In this document: positions 44,688-52,040 of the stretch, piece after piece
How positions within the stretch are numbered: position 1 is the first letter of the stretch
Layout: each line of letters starts with the position of its first letter
Assembly (NCBI RefSeq): GCF_021441885.1
Contig: NZ_CP090438.1
Coordinates: 310,001-374,000 of the forward strand
DNA from: Vibrio maritimus
GTDB lineage: Bacteria; Pseudomonadota; Gammaproteobacteria; Enterobacterales; Vibrionaceae
Direction: 5' to 3'
Length of the DNA: 64,000 bases
Program-made: the position numbers and the translations under genes
Notes under the pieces: model-generated
Told to the model about the DNA's origin: nothing
Database searches by the model: none
The model's input: only the letters and a program-made list of their open reading frames with translations

Positions 44688-44716
44688 AGCCGAAATCCAA
44701 GGGTTTCGGCTTTTTT
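44688..44716 (+). terminator. Terminator of mla-ibaG-murA unit
   Basis: AGCCGAAA paired with TTTCGGCT, an inner CC/GG step, and a run of six T. It sits just before the acyltransferase start. Confidence 0.88.
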
Positions 44717-44740
44717 ATGAAGCCATTGTCGGAGAACAAA

Positions 44741-45469
44741 ATGGTTGCTTTACTTCGCTGCATCGCAGTGGCTATTTTCGCTGTAGTGATGTTTGTATTT
44801 GGTTGTGGCTACTGTCTACTTAGCCCGAGAAACCCAAAACACGTATTTACTTTTGGTCGTTACTTTGGTGCCATGTCTAAAATCCTTGGCGTTAAGCTCG
44901 ACCTTCGTCTTCCAGAAGATGCATACAAGCGTGGTCAGCACATCTATATCGCCAACCACCAAAATAACTGGGATCTTTTCACGGTATCTTCAGCGGTGAC
45001 ACCAAACGTTGTGACCGTTGGTAAGAAGAGCTTACTTTGGATGCCGCTTTTCGGTCAGCTTTACTATCTAACGGGTAACATCCTGATTGATCGTGCTAAC
45101 CGCAGTAAGGCAAAAGGTACGATTGACCAAGTGGTTGATAGTATGAAGAAGAGTAACTTGTCGGTATGGATGTTCCCGGAAGGGACGCGCTCGCGCGGTC
45201 GCGGTTTGCTACCATTTAAAACAGGTGCTTTCCACGCAGCAATTGGCGCCGACGTGCCAATCATCCCTATCGTGTGCAGCAGCACAAGCCACCTTAAGCT
45301 TAATAAGTGGGATAACGGACATATCATCGTAGAGATGCTGCCGCCAGTCTCAGTAGAAGGCTACGGAAAAGAGGACGTACGCAAGCTTGCCAATGTCTGC
45401 CGTGAGCAAATGGTCGAGAAACTTGCCGAGTTAGATGCCGAAGTCGCTGAACTGAACGCCAAGAAATAA
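44741..45469 (+). CDS. plsC: 1-acylglycerol-3-phosphate acyltransferase (PlsC family)
   Basis: Adds the second acyl chain to lysophosphatidic acid to make phosphatidic acid, or acts on a related lysolipid. An N-terminal TM helix (about residues 7-28) is followed by the acyltransferase motif NHQNNWD (H-x4-D), the GNILIDRANR motif and FPEGTRSRGRG. ATG 44741 has GGAG six bases upstream; the in-frame ATG 44717 falls inside the terminator tail. The length of about 242 is typical. Vibrios can carry more than one plsC homologue, so the symbol is tentative. Confidence 0.85.
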   Translation: MVALLRCIAVAIFAVVMFVFGCGYCLLSPRNPKHVFTFGRYFGAMSKILGVKLDLRLPEDAYKRGQHIYIANHQNNWDLFTVSSAVTPNVVTVGKKSLLWMPLFGQLYYLTGNILIDRANRSKAKGTIDQVVDSMKKSNLSVWMFPEGTRSRGRGLLPFKTGAFHAAIGADVPIIPIVCSSTSHLKLNKWDNGHIIVEMLPPVSVEGYGKEDVRKLANVCREQMVEKLAELDAEVAELNAKK

Positions 45470-45471
45470 CG

Positions 45472-45501
45472 AAAAAGGGTTGCCAATGGCAACCCTTTTT
45501 T
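45472..45501. terminator. Bidirectional terminator plsC / ridA
   Basis: GGGTTGCC-AAT-GGCAACCC with five A before and six T after, between convergent genes. Confidence 0.9.
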
Positions 45502-45518
45502 CTATTCAAGCAGAGCGA

Positions 45519-45908
45519 TTATTTGCGAACCGCGATCGCCTCAATTTCAATTTTCACATCTTTAGGAAGACGAGCAACCTCTACACAAGAACGTGCTGGG
45601 TAGTTTGCTACTTCGTGCTCATCAAAGAACTTGCCGTATACTTCGTTGACCGTACCGAAATCGTTTAGGTCTTTCACGAATACTGTCATTTTAACGATGT
45701 CAGAAACAGTTAGGCCAGAGGCTTCAACCACAGCTTTTACGTTGTCTAGAGACTGACGTGCTTGCTCTGAAATGTCGTCAGACACTTCACCCGTTTGCGG
45801 GTTTACTGGGATTTGACCTGAAGTCAGTACCATGTTGCCTAGGTCAACACCTTGAACGTAAGGACCGATTGCTGCTGGTGCAGATTCTGTATGAAGTACT
45901 TTTGTCAT
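45519..45908 (-). CDS. ridA: 2-iminobutanoate/2-iminopropanoate deaminase RidA
   Basis: Hydrolyses reactive enamine/imine intermediates made by PLP enzymes such as threonine dehydratase. The family N-terminus APAAIGPYVQGVDLGNMVLTSGQIPV is present. The carboxylate-binding arginine is in NYPARSCVEVARLPKDV with the nearby glutamate. ATG 45908 (MTKVLHTESAP) gives 129 residues, matching E. coli; ATG 45920 would add four residues. It lies downstream of pyrBI, as in E. coli. Confidence 0.95.
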   Translation of the reverse strand: MTKVLHTESAPAAIGPYVQGVDLGNMVLTSGQIPVNPQTGEVSDDISEQARQSLDNVKAVVEASGLTVSDIVKMTVFVKDLNDFGTVNEVYGKFFDEHEVANYPARSCVEVARLPKDVKIEIEAIAVRK

Positions 45909-45960
45909 CGTTTTATCCATTATGATGGGATTAGTAAGAGGTCTAGACTGCCTCTAGGAC

Positions 45961-46004
45961 AAATAAAAATCAAGCCTACGATGTTTAGAAATATCGTAGG
46001 CTTG
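45961..46004 (-). terminator. Terminator after pyrI
   Basis: A 12-bp perfect stem CAAGCCTACGAT / ATCGTAGGCTTG is followed on the minus strand by a T-rich tail (TTTTTATTT). It separates pyrBI from ridA. Confidence 0.88.
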
Positions 46005-46037
46005 AATATCTATTAACAAGGATTTAGTGAGCGGGTT

Positions 46038-46499
46038 CTATCGCTCAGTCACAATCTCGCGCGAGTAGACTTTTTCGCAGTATTTACACTTCAAGCGAAT
46101 GTCATCGTGCTTCTCGAATACCTTAAAGCTGCTATCGACGGGTTCGTTGTGAGTAATACAGTTACTGTTTGGACACTCGAATACGCCAGTAATTGTCTCT
46201 GGTAGTTCTAGAGCCAGCTTTTTGCACACTTCGTAGTTTTCAATCTGATTGACCGTTGCGTGTGGCGCATAGAGGGCAAGCTTGTTCGCTTGCTCTTCGG
46301 TAACAAATACATTTTCAATCTTCAGCAGGTCTTTACTGCCCAGTGCCGAAGAAGGCAGGTTCAAGCCAATGGTGACGCGCTGCTTCGATTGGTCCATTGC
46401 AAATAGTTTAAGCACTTTAATGCCGATGTTTGCAGGGATGTGGTCGATGACAGTGCCGTTCTTGATTGCTTCAACTTGCAATTGTGTTTCTTTAGCCAT
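46038..46499 (-). CDS. pyrI: Aspartate carbamoyltransferase regulatory chain
   Basis: Binds ATP, CTP and UTP and passes allosteric signals to the PyrB catalytic trimers. The nucleotide-binding N-terminal domain carries NGTVIDHIPANIGIKVLKLF. The C-terminal zinc site has four cysteines in FECPNSNC and LKCKYC. The length of 153 is standard. It starts 14 bases after pyrB and is co-transcribed with it. Confidence 0.97.
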   Translation of the reverse strand: MAKETQLQVEAIKNGTVIDHIPANIGIKVLKLFAMDQSKQRVTIGLNLPSSALGSKDLLKIENVFVTEEQANKLALYAPHATVNQIENYEVCKKLALELPETITGVFECPNSNCITHNEPVDSSFKVFEKHDDIRLKCKYCEKVYSREIVTER

Positions 46500-46513
46500 G
46501 ACTGAATATCTCC

Positions 46514-47443
46514 TTAAAGTGCTTCGTTAAGAACAAGGGCAAGCAGTGCTTCACGTGCGTATACGCCATTCTCTGCCTGTTGGAAGTAATAAGCGTAAGG
46601 CGTTTTATCTACGTCTACCGTGATTTCATCCACGCGAGGCAGTGGGTGTAGCACCTTAAGGTTGTTACGTGCGTCTTTTAGCGTTTCTGCTGACAGAATG
46701 TACGCCGATTTAATATGAGCGTACTCTGACTCATCAAAGCGCTCTTTTTGTACTCGAGTCATGTATAGGATATCAAGTTCAGGAACAACGCTGTCGATGT
46801 CCGTGTGCAGGCTGTATTGGATACCTGCCTCTTCTAGCTCTTCGCAGATGTAATCTGGCATCGCTAACGCTTCTGGTGCAATGAAGTAGAAGCGAACATT
46901 GTTGAACTTCGCCAGAGCTTGCGTGAGTGAGTGAACCGTACGGCCGTATTTTAGGTCACCAACAAACGCCACGTTGATGTCATCAAGGCGACCTTGAGTT
47001 TCATAGATAGAATACAGGTCGAGTAGCGTTTGCGTTGGGTGTTGGTTCGCACCATCACCGGCGTTGATAACAGGCACACCGTTTGAGAACTCTGAGGCTA
47101 GACGCGCTGCGCCTTCTTGTGGGTGGCGCATAACAAACGCGTCAACATAGGAAGCAATGACCTGCACAGAGTCTGCAAGTGTCTCACCCTTTTTCGCTAG
47201 AGAGGTGTTACCGCCACTGTCGAAACCAATCACATCACCACCGATGCGCTGGATAGCCGTTTCGAATGAAAGTCGGGTACGTGTCGATGGCTCGAAGAAG
47301 CAGCTTGCCACGACTTTATTCTTGATTAACTCAGGTTGAGGGTTGGATTTCAGTTGACCCGCTGTCTTTACGATGAGCTCTAGCTCTTCACGTGACAGTT
47401 CCGGAATCGAGATAATGTGCTTTTGATAGAGCGTATTCGCCAT
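46514..47443 (-). CDS. pyrB: Aspartate carbamoyltransferase catalytic chain
   Basis: Joins carbamoyl phosphate and aspartate, the first committed step of pyrimidine synthesis. The carbamoyl phosphate loop is FEPSTRTRLSFETA. HPTQTLLDLYS and HPLPRVDEI are also seen. The length of 309 is standard. An upstream leader peptide plus attenuator indicates UTP-sensitive transcription attenuation, as for E. coli pyrBI. Confidence 0.98.
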   Translation of the reverse strand: MANTLYQKHIISIPELSREELELIVKTAGQLKSNPQPELIKNKVVASCFFEPSTRTRLSFETAIQRIGGDVIGFDSGGNTSLAKKGETLADSVQVIASYVDAFVMRHPQEGAARLASEFSNGVPVINAGDGANQHPTQTLLDLYSIYETQGRLDDINVAFVGDLKYGRTVHSLTQALAKFNNVRFYFIAPEALAMPDYICEELEEAGIQYSLHTDIDSVVPELDILYMTRVQKERFDESEYAHIKSAYILSAETLKDARNNLKVLHPLPRVDEITVDVDKTPYAYYFQQAENGVYAREALLALVLNEAL

Positions 47444-47511
47444 GTTTATCTTCCCTATAGTTACAACCAGACCAGATACTTTCTCTAAGTGATTTAGAGA
47501 TTAACGACCAT

Positions 47512-47538
47512 AAAAAAGCCCCCCATGATGGGAGGCTT
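47512..47538 (-). terminator. pyrBI attenuator
   Basis: On the minus strand AGCCTCCC-ATCAT-GGGGGGCT (one U-G pair) is followed by six T. The hairpin begins at the pyrL stop codon and lies about 70 bases before pyrB, so a ribosome translating pyrL would disrupt it. Confidence 0.88.
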
Positions 47539-47623
47539 AGAATTCGATAGGAAATAATAACGGTGCATGATAAGCAAATTGCTTATCGAGAGTGTGTAGT
47601 GATGTCAAACTCGCTTGCGCCAT
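47537..47623 (-). CDS. pyrL: pyrBI leader peptide PyrL
   Basis: A 28-codon frame from ATG 47623 to TAA, reading MAQASLTSLHTLDKQFAYHA then PLLFPIEF. The last codons are U-rich in RNA (CCG TTA TTA TTT CCT ATC GAA TTC), where RNA polymerase would pause at low UTP and let the ribosome catch up. The stop overlaps the first bases of the attenuator hairpin. GGGGA lies upstream of the ATG. The peptide sequence differs from E. coli PyrL, but the arrangement is the same. Confidence 0.8.
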   Translation of the reverse strand: MAQASLTSLHTLDKQFAYHAPLLFPIEF

Positions 47624-47651
47624 TAATCGTTCCCCAGACAAATTGCGAGGA

Positions 47652-47679
47652 ATTATACGCCCAAATTTTGGGAGCGCAA
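47652..47679 (-). promoter_or_regulatory. Promoter of pyrL-pyrB-pyrI
   Basis: On the minus strand TTGCGC (47679-47674), a 16-base spacer holding the palindrome CCCAAAATTTGGG, then TATAAT (47657-47652). It lies 29 bases upstream of the pyrL ATG. Confidence 0.75.
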
Positions 47680-47721
47680 GCGATTACATCAAACATTTAG
47701 CGTCAATTAGTGTGATATTTG

Positions 47722-48726
47722 TTAACTGCCTAATGTAGCAACCATGACCGCTTTAATAGTATGCATACGGTTCTCTGCTTCATCAAAAACGATTGAATAT
47801 TCAGACTCGAACACATCATTGGTCACTTCAAGGCCATTGAGTCCATATTTATCCGCAATTTCCTTACCTATAGTCGTCTGATCATCGTGGAATGCTGGCA
47901 AACAGTGCATAAATTTCACGTTTTTATTGCCGGTTGCTTTAATCATATCCATGTTGACTTGGTACGGTTTCATCAAGGCAATTCGCTCATCCCAAGCCTC
48001 GGCAGATTCACCCATCGAGACCCAAACGTCGGTATAAAGGAAGTCACAATCCGCGACACCCGCTTGAACGTCTTCGGTCAACGTGATGGATGCGCCAGTT
48101 GATAGGGCAATAGTTTGGCATTCATCAACAAGGCTTTGCTCTGGCCAAAATGCTTTTGGCGCGACAAGGCGAATATCCATACCCATCTTTGCTGCGCCAA
48201 CCATGAGTGAATTACCCATGTTGTTGCGTGCATCGCCAAGGTAAGCAAATTTCATCTGATGCAGTTGTTTGCCTTTGCCGTGCTCGAGCATAGTGAGAAA
48301 ATCGGCAAGTATCTGCGTTGGGTGGAACTCATTCGTCAAACCATTCCAAACAGGGACACCTGCGTGCGCGCCTAACTCTTCGACAATCTCCTGACCAAAT
48401 CCACGGTACTCGATACCGTCGTACATACGACCCAATACACGCGCGGTATCTTTCATTGACTCTTTGTGGCCAATTTGCGAGCCAGACGGGCCAATGTAAG
48501 AGACCTGAGCGCCTTGATCAAAGGCAGCGACTTCAAAAGCACATCGGGTACGGGTCGATGCTTTTTCGAAGATCAGTGCAATGTTTTTGCCGATGAGTTT
48601 TTTCTGTTCTGTGCCAGCGTATTTGGCGGCTTTGAGTTCTTTCGACATATCGAGCAAGAATTGAATCTCTTTAGGAGAAAAGTCGAGAAGTTTTAGAAAG
48701 TTCCTATTTCTTAAGTTGTAAGCCAT
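47722..48726 (-). CDS. argF: Ornithine carbamoyltransferase
   Basis: Makes citrulline from ornithine and carbamoyl phosphate in arginine synthesis, and can run backward in the arginine deiminase pathway. The carbamoyl phosphate loop is FEKASTRTRCAFEVA. HPTQILADFLTM and the ornithine/catalytic MHCLPAFHD segment are also seen. The length of 334 is standard. ARG boxes upstream point to arginine repression, and arcA lies just upstream on the same strand. No clear terminator is seen between argF and the pyrL promoter. Confidence 0.96.
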   Translation of the reverse strand: MAYNLRNRNFLKLLDFSPKEIQFLLDMSKELKAAKYAGTEQKKLIGKNIALIFEKASTRTRCAFEVAAFDQGAQVSYIGPSGSQIGHKESMKDTARVLGRMYDGIEYRGFGQEIVEELGAHAGVPVWNGLTNEFHPTQILADFLTMLEHGKGKQLHQMKFAYLGDARNNMGNSLMVGAAKMGMDIRLVAPKAFWPEQSLVDECQTIALSTGASITLTEDVQAGVADCDFLYTDVWVSMGESAEAWDERIALMKPYQVNMDMIKATGNKNVKFMHCLPAFHDDQTTIGKEIADKYGLNGLEVTNDVFESEYSIVFDEAENRMHTIKAVMVATLGS

Positions 48727-48760
48727 GGTCCGTACCTCTGAATTAGTTTTCGATTTTAGT

Positions 48761-48799
48761 TATACATATAAATTCTTATTTTGTGAATATTTATTTTGA
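48761..48799 (-). promoter_or_regulatory. Tandem ARG boxes upstream of argF (ArgR operator)
   Basis: Two matches to TGAATwwwwATTCA are seen: TACATATAAATTCT at 48763-48776 and TGAATATTTATTTT at 48784-48797. The cores are 7 bases apart, which equals the standard 3-base gap between 18-base boxes. They lie about 40-70 bases upstream of the argF ATG. Confidence 0.65.
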
Positions 48800-48807
48800 T
48801 TAAATGC

Positions 48808-48834
48808 AAAAAAAGCCCCTTTATAGGGGCTTTT
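48808..48834 (-). terminator. Terminator between arcA and argF
   Basis: AAGCCCC-TATA-like loop-GGGGCTT with T-runs on the minus strand (seven A on the plus strand). It ends arcA transcription before the argF operator. Confidence 0.88.
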
Positions 48835-48848
48835 GTAAATAGTTATGT

Positions 48849-50069
48849 TTAAATGCCATCGCGTTCAATAGGGCAGCTCATACAGCGAGCACCACCACGC
48901 CCTCGTCCAAGTTCGTTCCCCGGAATGGTAAGAACTTGAATCCCAGCTTTGTCGTATTTCTCGTTAGTGTAGACGTTTCGCTCATAGCCAATCACCACAC
49001 CTGGCTTCACAGTAAGAACGTTGTTGGCATCGTTCCACTGCTCGCGCTCTGCTTCGTAGTTGTCACCGCCGGTTGTGATGATCTTGAGCTGATCCACATC
49101 CAAGGCACTTTCGAGCGCTTTGAGATAATTCGGTAGCTTCTCGACCTGCATTTGACCATCGTTTGATGCTGTAAGTCGCCACGTATCCAATTTGTCATTG
49201 ATGATCTCTGGGTAGACAGAGAAGGTATCGACATCCATATGGGTCATGACAGTATCGAGGTGCATACAAGAGCGATGCTTCGGTAGGTCGATAGCGATTA
49301 CCTGGCTAGCTTGGCCGGATTTAAATAGGTTCGCAGCCAAGTTTTCGACACCTTGTGGCGTCGTGCGCTCAGAGATACCAATCAGTACTGCCCCTTTACC
49401 TATAACGAGAACATCACCGCCTTCAATATTAGCGTTGTCGTAGTGCAGATCTTCATCGCCAAAGTACTTAATGAAGTCTTGCCCCGCAAAGGTCGGGTGC
49501 CAACGATAGATAGCACGCAGATGATTAGTCTCGCGTTGACGTGCTGGCTTCATCATTGGATTCAGCGACACGCCACCATAAACCCAGCATGATGTGTCAC
49601 GGGTAAATAGGTGGTTAGGTAGCGGCTCGATCACGAAATCGAGCGGCTTGCTCATTTTCTGAAGAATAGAAGGGGTCTTCAAAGGCAATTCTGAGTAAGC
49701 CAGTCCGCCTAGTAACACTGTCGCTAGGTGCTCGTTGTCCATCTCTGATAGATATTGACGGATTTCATTGGCAAAGATTGGTCCGTAACGAAAATCTGAA
49801 ATCTGTGTCTCTAAAAGCCAGGTTTTGGCTTGCTCGACCGCAAGCGTTTCAACTAACAAGTCATGAAGTAACAACACCTCGACATCTTGACTGCGTAGCG
49901 TATTGGCAAATGCATCATGCTCTTCGCCAGCGGCTTCTACCGCGAGTACGTCATCAAACAGTAACTCATGGCAATTAGATGGGGTGAGGTGGGTTAGGGC
50001 TCTTTCTGGACGGTTTAACAAAACACGTCGTAATTGACCGACTTCCGAGCCGACGTACAACTTACTCAT
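48849..50069 (-). CDS. arcA: Arginine deiminase
   Basis: Hydrolyses arginine to citrulline and ammonia; it starts the ATP-yielding arginine deiminase pathway and helps in acid survival. The nucleophile cysteine is in the C-terminal GGARCMSCPIERD. Guanidine-binding residues are in HLDTVMTHMDVDTF and ANIEGGDVLVIG. ATG 50069 (MSKLYVGSEVG) has AAAGGA upstream and gives 406 residues; the open frame to 50129 is not supported. No arcC or arcD gene lies beside it. The symbol is the ADI arcA, not the ArcAB response regulator. Confidence 0.96.
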   Translation of the reverse strand: MSKLYVGSEVGQLRRVLLNRPERALTHLTPSNCHELLFDDVLAVEAAGEEHDAFANTLRSQDVEVLLLHDLLVETLAVEQAKTWLLETQISDFRYGPIFANEIRQYLSEMDNEHLATVLLGGLAYSELPLKTPSILQKMSKPLDFVIEPLPNHLFTRDTSCWVYGGVSLNPMMKPARQRETNHLRAIYRWHPTFAGQDFIKYFGDEDLHYDNANIEGGDVLVIGKGAVLIGISERTTPQGVENLAANLFKSGQASQVIAIDLPKHRSCMHLDTVMTHMDVDTFSVYPEIINDKLDTWRLTASNDGQMQVEKLPNYLKALESALDVDQLKIITTGGDNYEAEREQWNDANNVLTVKPGVVIGYERNVYTNEKYDKAGIQVLTIPGNELGRGRGGARCMSCPIERDGI

Positions 50070-50632
50070 TACGATTCCTTTCAGCTTTAAACTGCCGCTA
50101 TTTATGACAAGCTTGTGATCAAGATGCAAGTTAGCGTGGCAGTTAAAATTACTGTAAATACATACTTAAACCATAATATTTATTGGTGTCAGCTTTGTTA
50201 ACAGATAATGATAGAACTGTTTTGAGAGTAAAAAAGCCGCCCTTGATGCGTGAATATGCAGAGTGTTTTGAGAGTCTTTATTGATTTTTAATTAGTGTTT
50301 TGTGCATAAAAATATGGGCTAAAGGTGAAATACAGCAGCTAAACGAATAAACCTTGTTATCTGACGCTTTAGTAAGGACATACAGATATGCATTTCAATC
50401 TCATAATGTTTCGTTGATGAATCGTAACAATCGTCACCACAAATGGCTGAATCACCACGGGCAGCTTCCAAAGATAGAGAAATGTTAAAATTATGTTTAT
50501 GTGATCTGGATCGAATTTCGTCGTTTGGAGCAAAGACAAAAATAGTCAGGAAAGATCTCGTTTTGATCTTTCGATCTCCGCTGACTTCTCGTATCATTCA
50601 TGCCGTTAACCTATTTATAGCTGGAGCACTTT
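50070..50632. promoter_or_regulatory. Gene-free region between arcA and rraB
   Basis: About 560 bases. On the arcA side there are A/T-rich stretches and partial ARG-like or FNR-like half sites, none convincing. On the rraB side an 8-bp hairpin GAAAGATC/GATCTTTC with a 7-base loop (50550-50572) is extended by GTCAG/CTGAC (50546-50584). Frames in this region (for example minus strand 50319-50597) show no family resemblance and are probably not coding. Confidence 0.4.
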
Positions 50633-51043
50633 ATGTCTCAACAAGATGAGTATATGTCCGTTGAAGAACTGATCGAATTTCAGAAGGAAGAAACTCGCGA
50701 TATCATTCAAGCACTAATTGAAGATGGAAGTGATCCAGAAGCACTTTACGAGATCGAGCACCACCTATTTGCAGAAGACTTTGATCGTCTAGAGAAAGCG
50801 GTAGTTGAAGCGTTCAAGATGGGTTTCGAAGTTCTAGAAGCAGAAGAAACCGAAGATGAAGACGGCAACAAGCTGCTTTGCTGTGATGCGACCATGGAGT
50901 CGGCGCTTAATGCAGAACAAATTGATGCGCAGGTAGAGAAGTTGGTTCACTTAGCAGAGAAGTACGACATCATTTACGATGGCTGGGGTACTTACTACGA
51001 AGGTGAAGATGCACTTTACCCTGAAGAAGATGAAGACGAGTAA
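50633..51043 (+). CDS. rraB: Ribonuclease E regulator RraB
   Basis: Binds the C-terminal part of RNase E and alters degradosome composition and RNA decay. It is a 136-residue very acidic protein with the family N-terminus EELIEFQKEETRDIIQALIEDGSDPEALY and the YDGWGTYYEGEDALYPE motif near the end. The ATG has GGAG upstream. Its neighbourhood with argF is shared with E. coli (argI-rraB). Confidence 0.95.
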   Translation: MSQQDEYMSVEELIEFQKEETRDIIQALIEDGSDPEALYEIEHHLFAEDFDRLEKAVVEAFKMGFEVLEAEETEDEDGNKLLCCDATMESALNAEQIDAQVEKLVHLAEKYDIIYDGWGTYYEGEDALYPEEDEDE

Positions 51044-51057
51044 CTCCTCTTTTAGAG

Positions 51058-51084
51058 AAAAGGTCAGCTAAGCTGACCTTTTTT
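51058..51084 (+). terminator. Terminator of rraB
   Basis: AAAGGTCAG paired with CTGACCTTT around CTAAG, followed by further T. Confidence 0.88.
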
Positions 51085-51153
51085 GATCACGCTATCTTTC
51101 CAAAAACGATTTGATTATACTGCGCTAAATATGATCTGGGTCAAACTTAGCGA

Positions 51154-51954
51154 ATGAAGATAAATCTCGACGGCCTCTGGCAACTCTCTCCCCTTACGGA
51201 TCTTTCTATTCCTCAAGATGATCTGACGTTTCCTGGCCCATTAAGCCAAGTATTACCTGATCACCTATCAGAGCCATCCATTATCGAGCAAGAGTGGCAC
51301 TTGATGCACGACTTTGTACTGACCGAGCAGCAACTCGCCAATCCGGCGGTGGATTTGGTGATTGGTGGCGTGGATTACTATGCGGAAGTTCGAATCAATG
51401 GGCGAGCAGTGATAGATTGTGATGGCAGTGAGACGACCTATCGTAAAGAGGTCAGAGCCCATCTTCAGGAAGGACCGAATCGAATTGAAATCCTGTTTCT
51501 TGAGTTCGATGAGGATGACTTGCTCGTTGATATAGATAAGGCCCCAACCTGCTCACTTGTCCAAGAAAAAACGCGTACCGATGAGCGTATGGGGGTTTGG
51601 CAAATGCCTTATCTTCAGTTTATCCCTCACGTGCGCCTTGAGCATGTGGCGATGGAGCAGATATGGCACCATGGTGGCGGCTGCGAGTTTAAAGTCGACC
51701 TACATTACCAAACATTTCGTGCTGGGCTTGTTTCTGCCTCTGTTAAGTTCAATGGCATGACGTATTTTCTGCCCATAGATGTTCGTGCTAATCAGGCATC
51801 GGCGCTGTTTCAGATAGAAGCACCTAAGTATGCGAACCTTGAAGCCCCTAATAAAGACGACCTATATAACCTAGTCGTTGAACTTGATGGTCAACAGCAA
51901 GAGTTTGACGTTGCACTTAGTGAGCAATTGTGTGTCACCCACATTGCGCTGTAA
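51154..51954 (+). CDS. Orphan glycoside hydrolase family 2-like sugar-binding-fold protein (no catalytic domain)
   Basis: A 266-residue protein whose first half resembles the N-terminal galactose-binding-like jellyroll of GH2 beta-mannosidases. Recognisable are INLDGLWQL at the start, EWHLMHDFVL, DLVIGGVDYYAEVRINGR, and RKEVRAHLQEGPNRIEI. The second half (from about 150, MPYLQFIPHVRLEHV) resembles the following immunoglobulin-like domain. The TIM-barrel catalytic domain is missing, and the stop is followed by a repeat and convergent mutS. No signal peptide is seen. It may bind a glycan, or may be a remnant that was kept. Function unknown. Confidence 0.6.
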   Translation: MKINLDGLWQLSPLTDLSIPQDDLTFPGPLSQVLPDHLSEPSIIEQEWHLMHDFVLTEQQLANPAVDLVIGGVDYYAEVRINGRAVIDCDGSETTYRKEVRAHLQEGPNRIEILFLEFDEDDLLVDIDKAPTCSLVQEKTRTDERMGVWQMPYLQFIPHVRLEHVAMEQIWHHGGGCEFKVDLHYQTFRAGLVSASVKFNGMTYFLPIDVRANQASALFQIEAPKYANLEAPNKDDLYNLVVELDGQQQEFDVALSEQLCVTHIAL

Positions 51955-51996
51955 ATTGAATGTAAGGCGATGCGGCGATAGGAGCTAGCCTTGGTT

Positions 51997-52027
51997 CTCC
52001 CCCTTGATAAGGGGGAGTTAGAGGGGG
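51997..52027. repeat. Palindromic repeat CTCCCCCTT...AAGGGGGAG
   Basis: A 9-bp perfect inverted repeat with a 3-base loop, followed by TTAGAGGGGGT, between convergent genes. Elements of this form occur as dispersed intergenic repeats in many gamma-proteobacterial genomes. There is no T-run, so it is not a classical terminator. Confidence 0.55.
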
Positions 52028-52040
52028 TAGCAGCGCGTAC

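Noticed and set aside
50319..50649. Overlapping small frames on both strands in the arcA-rraB gap
   Set aside because: There is no family resemblance and no good ribosome-binding site, and they overlap the rraB leader hairpin. They are more likely leader and promoter DNA.
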